64,000 bases of DNA from the NCBI GenBank assembly GCA_029204225.1, contig CM055094.1, forward strand, positions 63,822,714 to 63,886,713, read 5' to 3'. This document shows positions 55,690 through 64,000 of this stretch, piece after piece (position 1 is the first letter of the stretch; each line of letters opens with the position of its first letter). Source of the stretch: Diphasiastrum complanatum (taxonomy: Eukaryota > Streptophyta > Lycopodiopsida > Lycopodiales > Lycopodiaceae). The position numbers and the translations under genes were made by a program. The notes beneath the pieces were generated by a model that saw only the letters and a program-made list of their open reading frames with translations, was not told the origin of the DNA and made no database searches.

Positions 55690-56565
55690 AAACCCAAGCC
55701 ATGGAAGCTTTCAAGGGGAGATGTATTTGCTATTTGTATACATCTTGGGCTCCAACAAGATAACTTTGGTGAACAAGCAATGAAAGCATACATAATCAAT
55801 TTGGTGAATAGACTCAAGCAAGAAAAGCAATGTAATTTATTCATTTGTTTTGCCATTTTGGCAGATGCATTCACATAAAGAAAATACTTGTTGGATAACT
55901 TCTATTGATTATCACTTTTACATTGGTTTTACACTTTAGATACTCATGACTATTTATGAAAAAAAAAGTTTGCACTATGAAGTAAATTTTTTGAACATTG
56001 TATGTTTGTTTATTTGTTTCAATGTATCTTTGCAATGATTATAACATTGATTGTAAATAATACTCGCACAATAAAACTATCATGTAAAAAAATTGATTTT
56101 TATGTTTGTATATATTTTCTTATGTAAATTGTACAATGTTTGGATGAATCTATATTAACATTCTACATTGTTTAGAAATAAGTCATGCTTGTGTTGACGT
56201 GAATGCTATCACCTAAAATTGATAAGTATGCTTGCATAATATACAAGGTTCAACATTAAAATAAATTGCTCAATAAAATTATGTGATAATATATTTAGGC
56301 AATTGAAAGGACATGATTCAAGAAAAAATTATTCCTAAACAAAATATATAGTTCATCAAGAAAAGATTGCAATTTAAGCATCTTGTCAACAATAAAAAAA
56401 AGTGCCTTATAATGTTGCATTTGAAAAACATCAATTCATCATTTTATAAGGGCATTTTGCAACTACCATATTATTTTAAATAAATAAATAAATACATGAT
56501 TTAAAAGAAATTTATTTTCAAAAGACCTATTTAGTTCAGCAAAAAACTTCCAATAAAAACATGTT
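55690..56565. other. No gene seen
   Basis: AT-rich spacer, increasingly A/T-rich after 55900. No repeat partner noticed. Confidence 0.45.
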
Positions 56566-56570
56566 CTCAA
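56566..56570. repeat. Target-site duplication (left), TRIM-like element
   Basis: CTCAA, repeated at 58265-58269. Confidence 0.75.
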
Positions 56571-58264
56571 TGTGTGTGAAATCCGAGCATGCACATATGC
56601 ATTCACATAGCACAAGAGGAGAGAGAGAACACCATTGCTTTATTCCATAAACTTGCACACTACAATATGAGAGGAATTCAGTACATGAGAGAGCGGTGGA
56701 GGTTACACCTCTTCATAAAAGACCTCAGCCCATTTCACATGGGAATGGGCCCAAAATATATCAAACTTGACTTTAGGCACATTGGGCCTTTACCACATTT
56801 ATCTATTACATTTCAAGTATGTTACCTAAGTAAAACACTTGTAACTGATCAAAAGCTAGTAATTGATTCTCATGCTAAGTACATAATATATATAGATTGA
56901 AGTGAATGTTTTTCAAGGAATTAAGAGGTCAAATTAATTTTACGAACTAACCAAGTGATAAGCCTAGTCGAGGCGATGTCTTATGCCCTCTCCCTCGGTT
57001 ATAGACCTAAAAGACAAATTGAAATGTCATCATCAACACAAAGCGTGAATGACTGCTGGAACCACCAATAACATCGGTAAATTTGATGTTTTTAATGCCA
57101 AACTCCAGGGCAAAAGCTAGGTCTCGTATACGTGTCAAACCATACCCATCAAGGCCACTATCCAGAGGTATGACTCGAAAACCAAATGGCAGCAAGGGCA
57201 CATCATCAGAGCAGGGAAGGTCTTCTCGCAGCAGGTCTGACTTCTCATAAGCGGAAGACCTTTCTGCAGCAGTTCTGACTTCTCATCAGGCTGGATGATG
57301 AGCATCGAAAATATCCAACACTTTGACACAAAACTCAAAAAACGGATTCAAAGGTCTCTTCGCAGTAAAAGCAAGGTAAACTACTCCTCTCAATATCTTC
57401 ACGCTGCCCTCAGACCATCAAACAGAGTCACGTTCTATCAGTTTGCCTTATAATGTGCATAGGAAGGTCTTCTCGCATCTTTCAAGAGTCCATAGATCCT
57501 TCTCACGGTTGTCAAAACTACAAACAAGAGGCAACGTTGTCCATTTTTGCAAATTTCTCAGAGATCTGATGCTTTTCACGAGCAACAGTCCATGCAACAA
57601 ACGTCTACAATGGACTTGAAACTGCAACGGGATCAGCCGCTCTTCTTCAAATAGCAAAGCAAGAAAGCATCTTTCTCTCAAAAGTGTGGCACTGAACCAT
57701 TGTTGAAAATGGCCTTCTGCTCACACATCATTTACATTCTTCCTTTTAAAAACAACCTATCCACATTGTGCAATCTTCACAATCAGAATCAAGAAAGCAT
57801 TCAAATGATTCTCTCTCCTTCATTCATTTCATTTTCATTCTGCACAAAATCAGAATCACTCAATTTTCTACAAACTAAAAACAAGAATCAGAGAATGCAT
57901 CTCTGTTTATTAACAAAACAGAAAACTCCTACATTCTGAAAATTTCTCAACAATGTAAATGCTATCAAAATTTCCTATGAATCAACTACATTCCAGGATC
58001 ATTCATGGATTAGCCATTCCTGCTCTGATACTATGTGTGTGAAATCAGAGCATGCACATATGCATTCACATAGCACAAGAGGGGAGAGAGGTAGAGGTTA
58101 CACTCTTCATAAAAACCTCAGCCCATTTCACATGGGGATGGGCCCAAAATATATCAAACTTGACTTTAGGCACATTGGGCCTTTACCACATTTATTTATT
58201 ACATTTCAAGTATGTCTCTAAATAAACAACAAAGCGGCATTGCCCATAAATAATAATTCTAACA
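56571..58264 (-). mobile_element. TRIM-like mini LTR retrotransposon (minus)
   Basis: Right LTR 58034-58264 (minus strand starts TGTTAGAATT, ends TTTCACACACA). Left LTR 56571 to about 56837, homologous through the CATATGCATTCACATAGCAC and TTAGGCACATTGGGCC segments. The PBS on the minus strand is TAGTATCAGAGC (58033-58022), one mismatch to the initiator-Met site, directly after the LTR. The 5-bp flanks CTCAA match at 56566-56570 and 58265-58269. The 1.2-kb interior has no gag or pol. No clear polypurine tract; the left LTR carries an extra 60-70 bp. Confidence 0.8.
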
Positions 58265-58269
58265 CTCAA
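58265..58269. repeat. Target-site duplication (right), TRIM-like element
   Basis: CTCAA, matching 56566-56570, directly after the LTR-terminal AACA. Confidence 0.75.
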
Positions 58270-58662
58270 TACTAAGAACTCAAAATGCCTTAGTTATAGA
58301 TGAAAAACACCTATTTATAATTCTATAATAGCACTTAGCAGCTTCCAAAAAGTTTTGAAAAAGAATCAATATTTATTATTGTAAGGTATCTTTATCTAAA
58401 AATGAGACTTGCAAATGTCTCAAATTTTCTAAAACTATCTTTTTTCATGTTTTAGCTCCTACTTATGGGAACATGAGTGTCTCCTTAAGATCATAAATCG
58501 GAGTGGATATGAGGCTATATTTCATGTGTAGTTGGTTAGTGAAGCTACAACCATAGATACTGGTGTTCACTTCTTGGAGAGTTGTAAAAGGTTATGGTGT
58601 TTATTTATTATGACTTTCATTGTTATTTGATTGTTTGTCAATTTGTTTTAATAGGCAACAAA

Positions 58663-58980
58663 CCATGGTTGTATCAATTCGATGCAGTTGTGTACTGAAA
58701 AAAGAAAGAATTACTTTATGATGGTACAACACCTCCAAAAATACAAGTAATAACATCAAGCAATGACAAGTATGAAGGCGAAACACCATCGTCCGGAACC
58801 AGTTTCACTTCTGACGATTCTTTTTTTATTTTAAACTTATTTGAAAAAGATAACATACAAGTAAGTTTTCTTAAATGTTATGAAATCGAGAAAGAAGAAT
58901 CTACTGTTATTAACAAAAGAGAATCTACACCACTAGAAGTACAAGGATATAGTGTCAACAATACAACTGAAGAAAATTAG
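58663..58980 (+). other. Coding-like open segment, unrecognised
   Basis: After TTTTAATAG (acceptor-like) the frame reads GNKPWLYQFDAVVY, one TGA (58696), then about 93 codons open to TAG at 58978-58980, with DGTTPPKIQVITSS and GETPSSGTSFTSDDS. Acidic and Ser/Thr-rich. No start codon of its own and no family recognised; it may be an exon or TE scrap. Confidence 0.3.
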
Positions 58981-59239
58981 GGTGTCTTCGTATTTTCCAG
59001 TTAACTAGAATAGAACTTTTGATTAAGATTGTGCCATTTTGTTTGTTTGATTACAAAAAATCGACAATAAAAAGCAAAAAGCAGAAAACAGTGAGCATTG
59101 TATTCTTTGTGTGTGCGGAGAATGTAGAAGTTTTAAAATGTGTATTGAGGAAAGGTTTGAGGTTGTTCAAATTTGTGTCGGGGCTTGACATTTTGCGAGT
59201 AAATTTTTTGCGAGTTTCTTTCTTGCCATGAGTCAATAC

Positions 59240-59266
59240 AAAGATAGCACATCGCGTGCTATCTTT
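59240..59266. other. Perfect 11-bp hairpin with T-run
   Basis: AAAGATAGCAC / GTGCTATCTTT with a 5-base loop ATCGC, followed by further T. It resembles an intrinsic terminator in shape but sits in a plant nuclear context with no gene upstream. Confidence 0.6.
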
Positions 59267-59406
59267 TTTTATGCCACTACTTGATGTTTATTAATACAAA
59301 TTGTGGTTTGGCACAAATCTCATAATGAAATCCCAAAATAAAAAAAAATTGAAGTTAAAAAACATTTTTAGCCTTGTGCTATAAAAAGATTTTTTTTTTT
59401 TTTATT

Positions 59407-59440
59407 GAATCACTTGGCACGTCGGCATGCCAAGTGATTC
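59407..59440. other. Perfect 13-bp hairpin
   Basis: GAATCACTTGGCA / TGCCAAGTGATTC with an 8-base loop, next to a poly(T) run at 59389-59403. Confidence 0.7.
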
Positions 59441-59459
59441 GGTCAATTTTCTTTTTTAC

Positions 59460-59960
59460 ACTTGGGCTCCTTGGACTCCGTGTGGTCCTTTGCAGTCCAG
59501 CCCACCACTAGGGACTACAAGGGGCCTCCTTGTGGTCTCTTGCGATGGCCGAATAGACCACAAGAGGCCTTCTTGCGGCCCACCGCAAGGGGCCACAAGG
59601 AGGTTCCTTGCAGTCCGCTACGGTCTCTTGGGCCACCGCAAGCCGCAATAAGCCTTCTCTACAGTCCCTTGGGGTGGTCTGGACCACAAGAAGGCTACTT
59701 GTAGTCCCTTGGGGTGGACTCCTTATGGTCTGTTGGGTTGGGTACCCTACACCCTAAACCCTACACCGTGAGGGACCACAAGGAGCCTTCTTGCGGTGGG
59801 ATGGACCACAAGAAGGGTCCTTGCGGTGCCTTGGGCCACCACAAGGAGGCTCCTTGTTGTCCAGCCCACCACAAGGGACCCCAAGAAGGCTCCTTGTGGT
59901 TTCCTATAGTGGCTAGGACCGCACGGAACTACAAGGAGCCTTCTAGTGGTTTCTTGCGTT
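59460..59960. repeat. GC-rich palindromic minisatellite
   Basis: Short words CCACAAGG, CCTTGCGG, CCTTGTGG and GGACCACAAG recur in both orientations roughly every 20-35 bp. Frames open through it on the plus strand (59427-59651, 59462-59704, 59714-59965) are repeat translations, not genes. Confidence 0.75.
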
Positions 59961-60190
59961 CATAGCTCTCTTGAGCTTTACTTGGCCATGAGATTCCTAG
60001 CCTTGGACCTAGCTACCTAAACCTAGCTAATGCACCAGGCCCTAGCGCCGGACTTGGTCCTCCCAAAAGTCCCAATAGACTACATTTGCTAGCATGCCAT
60101 GTGCTATGAAATTTTGCAAGCAAGATATGAAAAAAACTTGCAAAACTCGTAGATGATTTACTCGCAGAATGTCAAAACCCATCTGTGTCA

Positions 60191-61229
60191 TTGAGGTGAC
60201 ATGATGGTAGACCAATTTCAAGACGATACATGTCAACTTCTCATTACTCCATCGTCATGCATTAATAGATTGTGGCAAAATAAAATGAAGTGAAAAACCA
60301 AACAAACATCACTTTTCAAAAAACACTTAAAATTGGCAAAAACAGTAAAATAGATAAAAGTGAAATTATTGATTTTAAGAAGGGCCCTTCAAGGAATGTT
60401 ATGTAAGAGTTCTAAATGTTGTCCAAGTTTATTTACACTATGGGAGTTTGTGCCTAGACAACATGATTTAAACTCTTGCCCAATGGACAAGTAGAGTCTA
60501 CTTTTACATTATGGGAGTTTGTGCCCATTCAATAAAGGTCCATTTGGAGGATGTTTTGTTGGTCCATGTGGATGTAGAATACAAAGTTAAGTAAATAAAA
60601 GAATCCTTTGAAAGGCCCTTTTAGAATGGGGAGTTTCTCTCATGGCAAATGATTCAAATAACATTTTTATATACTTTTTGAATTTTGACATGTTAGGATG
60701 TCAAAGTAATTAATAAATATTAAAATTAATGAAATAATACTAGATGTCCAAATTTCCTGCCAAATCAGTCAATTGAATGGATCCTTTGTCAAATATCTCG
60801 ATTACCTTGTACACTCTCATCCAACATGTTTGTAATTTCCTTTAAAGTTTAGTGAGCATAGTCTCCTTTCTTTAATGTAATAGGTTTAATACTATAATGT
60901 TTTTTTCATTTAGATTAGAATGATTTTGTCTCTGTCATTGTTTGAATCCGATATTTCTTCGACTTGTCAAATTTTGCAATCAATCTTGAATATTTTCATC
61001 TGATGAATATCATTTATTTATTTGAATTCAACATGTTGGAACTTCAAACTAAATTGAAAGAATTGGATAATTTCGTAAACCAAGTAATACAATGTACATT
61101 TTGTCATGATTTTTTTTTTTCACATTTCGATATGCCCATAGTACGGATGATAACTTTTGATTCCAATGCAATGAGTGTACTACAATAATTTTAGTAAGTA
61201 CTTTACATAAAATCGCATTAGCTCTTTTT
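60191..61229. other. No gene seen
   Basis: AT-rich. An imperfect repeat, ACACTATGGGAGTTTGTGCC, occurs near 60434 and 60507. The 60964-61188 frame is unsupported. Confidence 0.4.
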
Positions 61230-61430
61230 GTAAATCCATTTGCTTTCGTGAATGGGTTTTTGATACGATGCTAAAAGCATCCAAAAACAGAGAAGAAGTG
61301 ACTGAATTACAATGGAAATTTGTTCATGGATGTGGATGGAAGGTTAGTGTAATATTGTTTTTGTACTACTCAATATATGAATAGTATTTCTAATTACACA
61401 CATTTGTTTTTCTTGTTGTGCACAATAAGG
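61230..61430 (+). pseudogene. CACTA transposase exon copy
   Basis: Inverted relative to 13935-14115 and homologous across exon and intron: REWVFDTMLKASKNREEVTE, VHGCGWK, then a GTTAGT donor and the following intron (CTCAATATATGAATAGTATT). The next, DUF4216-bearing exon present at 13549-13917 is absent here. Confidence 0.75.
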
Positions 61431-61459
61431 AGTTAATCATCCATGCCGAGATTGTCCGA

Positions 61460-62345
61460 TGAGAAATTCACAATTAGCTAGGAGGCATTTGGCTTATGTA
61501 AACCGACATGCACCTATGTTGATCAACCCATCTAACGATAAAATAAATTATAAACGAAAAATCCTAGTGCCACTGGGTTCTGAAACGAGTGAGGAAGAAT
61601 AGAATCTGACAAAAATCCACAAGTACGTAGAGACACCCATGGGAAACCAAGTAACACCATCACAGAAAACAGAGCTGGTAGAGTCTCTCAAGCCAATGAT
61701 AGCTGAGGAAGTCAAGAAATTGGCAACCAAGCAATTCTGGCAGGTTCTATCAGGACTCTTGGCACACTCAATGTCCAGATTTATTAGTGATGAATTACAA
61801 CGGGAGCCAGTGTCAACGGAGCGACGAGAATGGCAGTTCAGCATGAGATCCAAGGGAATGTACGGTCACGCATCCTTCAAATGGGAAGACTAAGGTGGAT
61901 AATTGCCCTTCAACGAGCAAGATTCCACCAAAGTTTGACTGTTCCACAAAACAACAAACCACTCAACCAATGCCAAATCCAGTTATATCCATTCTCAAAA
62001 GGCCAAATCCAAGGAATCCAAGCCCCAATAGGCCTCTAGTTCAGCAAGCACCAGCGCCTACAATGACAAAGCCTTGTCCTCAATTTATGATATTGTCTAC
62101 TGAAGAAAGCCGTCAAGTTCAAACATACCATGAATACCTGGACAAACAAGAGAGTCAGGTAAGCACGTCATATCTACATTACGAATGGGGGCATCTAGGA
62201 CAGTGGGACCAATTGCGCCGACCTATGAGAATCCACAACAAGATTTATCTTGGGATACTCTTATGGAATGTCTCGACTATCCAATTGTCAATGAACAAGA
62301 TTATTAGGAATGGCCACCAGACCCTTATGAGTATTATTGAAAATC
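61460..62345 (+). pseudogene. Unknown gag-like ORF, frameshifted
   Basis: A long coding-like stretch in three successive frames: YVNRHAPMLINPSNDKINYK with KILVPLGSETSEEE, one TAG (about 61600), then ETPMGNQVTPSQKTELVESL and LLAHSMSRFISDEL to about 61893; frame change to a Pro/Lys/Gln-rich part (KVDNCPSTSKIPPKF, LKRPNPRNPSPNRPL, STEESRQVQTYHEYL) to about 62180; then DLSWDTLMECLDYPIV and EWPPDPYEYY with TGA near 62338. The last part recurs at 18396-18550. No family recognised; the layout resembles a retroelement gag. Confidence 0.45.
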
Positions 62346-62962
62346 TGGAAGTCCAAGTTCTTGTTGCTCACCATCATCAAATAAAGCCTCAGGTTTTACG
62401 TAAGTGAATTTTATTCACATTTTTCCTTAAGCATCCATATCCCCAACAATAAGCGAACTGACAACAGCGCTCCTCCATGACAAATGCAGGCATAGTACTG
62501 AGGGACCAACACTACTTTGGGTCGAGGACCCTGTTGTGGATATTTCTTATACACAAATAAATGAGTGGGTCCCACCACTAAAACTACTGTTGGCCAAGCC
62601 TTACCAAGTGGGCCCCGTCTCAATAGAGTAGAGCAATAAGTGTGAGGCACTAGCGTCCTACATGTATAAGCCCCACCCAATGAGCACACTAATTAAATAG
62701 TTTAAGTTGTGTTCTAGTGTCTTGGGTCCTAGTTGCAAATAAAATAAGTTAAAGGCCAAACTCTAAGTTACAAGGTTGAGACAAAGTCAAATGGTGATAG
62801 GTGGGGTGTGTTTCTTTGTACACCACTAGATCTTTTGTGTTTCCTTGTCATTTCAAGTAGCCAATAGGATGAATGGGACAAGGGCCTCCCCAAGAATAAA
62901 AGAGCACTATTTGTACTCATTTAACATTCTCAATCTAAGAAGGAACTCTATTGGTTTTTCCA

Positions 62963-62968
<6 letters not shown>

Positions 62969-63049
<81 letters not shown>
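62969..63049. repeat. (CT)40 microsatellite
   Basis: Perfect CT run immediately before the hairpin unit at 63050. Confidence 0.97.
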
Positions 63050-63052
<3 letters not shown>

Positions 63053-63105
63053 TAGGACCGAATAGCTTTGGGTAGGTGCTCGAGCCCCCAAAGTCTTTCC
63101 TAACC
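63050..63105 (+). ncRNA. Two-stem hairpin, fourth unit
   Basis: Outer arms GGTTAGGA/TCCTAACC (8 bp, perfect), inner arms CTTTGGG/CCCAAAG (7 bp, perfect), bulge CCGAATAG, loop containing GGTGCTCGAGCC. Same architecture as the three units at 19291-19574 with different, still complementary, stem bases. Confidence 0.55.
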
Positions 63106-63148
63106 AGGGCCTTCTCTCTCTCCTCTCTCTTTCTCTCTCTTCTGGTTG

Positions 63149-63150
<2 letters not shown>

Positions 63151-63214
<64 letters not shown>
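63151..63214. repeat. (CT)32 microsatellite
   Basis: Second CT run of the module copy, leading into the pyrimidine-rich tract before TATGCAG. Confidence 0.95.
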
Positions 63215-63220
<6 letters not shown>

Positions 63221-63285
63221 TCGTGCTATGCAGATGAAGTCGAGGTTGCCGCTCCCAGCGACGAACCTCTATACTACAAAGATGA

Positions 63286-64000
63286 AACAACAAATTTGTA
63301 GTCATATTGCAATGCATCTTGCACAAAATGAAGATGTGATCGAATGTAAAATGTACAGTGAAAATCAATCACACAGAAATAAACATTTCAAAAATTTCAG
63401 TCAAAACCACTCGAGAGTTCAATCAAGCCCACTCAAAAGTTTCATCAAACCCGCTCGTTGCTTTTTTGTACAAACTCCTTCTCTTATGCACTCCTTCAAA
63501 TTAAAACTGAGAATTGGTGAATTGACACTCAATATTCCTCCCCTTTGCTGAATGATTTCTTGTTAGGTTGTTAGCTCTTTGGCATCTAATTTCAACTAAG
63601 GCTGCTTCTAACATGGCTATGGTTGTCTCCCATCTAGTCGATGTTAAGGCTTCTTCCTACTAGCATGAATATGGATGCTAAAAAGGCAATGCAAGCACAG
63701 GATGAGTATTTTGAGGATAAGATCCGATGTTCTCTCATTTCTCTACTTAGGACTAAACTCAAACGATGGCTTAAGCTAACCTAAAATAACGGCTTAACCT
63801 AAAACCCAACTTCGCAAAGGCTTAACCTACTTGTGAAAGGCCCAACGATAAAATAAAACTAATTAACTTGGTTCATAGAGAGAAATTATAATACACACAG
63901 TGTAACAGCCATATGATCATCATAGAGGAGAACTCTCAATGAAAGAAAATAAGACTCTATTATGCAAATGAGATTCTTGTTTCAAAATGGACTCTTCCAT
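63286..64000. other. No gene seen
   Basis: Sequence after the module has no recognisable ORF or repeat partner. The 63228-63551 frame starts inside the module and is not supported. Confidence 0.4.

Larger units (their letters stand above)
59180..60190. repeat. Foldback-rich segment with inverted flanks
   Basis: The flanks are imperfect inverted repeats: TTGACATTTTGCGAGTAAAT near 59187 versus the reverse complement of ATTTACTCGCAGAATGTCAA near 60155. Inside are a perfect 11-bp hairpin (59240-59250/59256-59266), a perfect 13-bp hairpin (59407-59419/59428-59440) and a GC-rich array of CCTTG.GGTC / GACCACAAGG palindromes (59460-59960). No coding support. A foldback DNA transposon or a satellite-rich island are both possible. 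Confidence 0.5.
62183..63285 (+). mobile_element. 1.2-kb module, copy 2
   Basis: Matches 18396-19655 in order: YY-TGA coding end, HHHQIKPQVL segment, GTAAGT donor-like site (62400-62405), non-coding middle with AATAAA (62895), (CT)n, hairpin unit, second (CT)n, TATGCAG (63227-63233), and VAAPSDEPLYYKDE. As a GT...AG intron it would be 834 bp. The upstream sequence continues into the gag-like ORF; the downstream sequence differs from A1. Confidence 0.65.

Noticed and set aside
59240-59266. Bacterial-type intrinsic terminator
   Set aside because: Shape fits, but the surroundings are plant nuclear with no upstream gene; recorded only as a hairpin.
59752-59763. CCCTAAACCCT telomere-like word
   Set aside because: Only about one and a half units inside a GC-rich repeat; not an interstitial telomere array.
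59460-59960. CRISPR-like spaced repeats
   Set aside because: Plant nuclear context, variable inverted words, no constant repeat-spacer structure or cas genes.

Overview
The window looks like plant nuclear DNA from a large, gene-poor, retrotransposon-packed genome. It holds degraded Ty1-copia and Ty3-gypsy elements, nested and solo LTRs, CACTA remnants, initiator-Met-tRNA primer-binding sites, long (CT)n tracts, TATA boxes and AATAAA signals, and no bacterial-type operons. The two host genes (a germin-like protein and a VQ-motif protein) are land-plant families. The sequence does not fix the species; a fern, gymnosperm or other large-genome plant would fit.

Layout. 1-2.5 kb: degenerate direct repeats and a GTACC-rich satellite-like array. 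2.8-4.8 kb: broken Ty3-gypsy pol (+). 6.6-9.4 kb: an intact, intronless germin-like gene (7362-8048, +) between two blocks of one GC-rich minisatellite. 12.2-12.9 kb: a possible LTR holding a 144-bp (CT)n. 13.0-14.4 kb: CACTA transposase C-terminal (DUF4216-like) exons (-). 15.55-24.0 kb: a complete but dead Ty1-copia element (A1) with target-site duplication CTGTA; an inverted solo LTR of its own family sits in its 5' LTR and a foreign 1.2-kb module sits in gag. 24.0-37.0 kb: a scrapyard of copia/gypsy pieces (LTR families A, B, D, E, F), mostly minus strand, with inverted and LTR-sharing junctions. 37.0-42.4 kb: copia element G with a 361-bp tandem duplication of zinc knuckle plus protease. 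44.7-46.1 kb: the VQ-motif gene (45348-46139, +). 48.0-54.7 kb: further copia fragments (B and F). 54.9-55.7 kb: a decayed FCP1/NLI-phosphatase-like pseudogene. 56.57-58.26 kb: a 1.7-kb TRIM-like element (-) with target-site duplication CTCAA. 59.2-60.2 kb: a foldback-rich GC segment. 61.2-63.3 kb: a CACTA exon copy, an unknown gag-like ORF and the second copy of the 1.2-kb module.

Only the germin-like and VQ genes look functional. The germin-like protein should act in the cell wall. The VQ protein should act in the nucleus as a WRKY-binding cofactor and probable MAP-kinase substrate. Every TE reading frame carries stops, frameshifts or deletions.

The most unusual signal is in the 1.2-kb module shared by 18.4-19.65 kb and 62.2-63.3 kb. 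It contains CU-rich linkers around two-stem hairpins (three tandem units in one copy, one in the other) whose stems differ in sequence yet still pair, and it ends in a splice-acceptor-like TATGCAG. I recognise no named RNA class in it. All identifications come from reading motifs by eye; no database search was possible.
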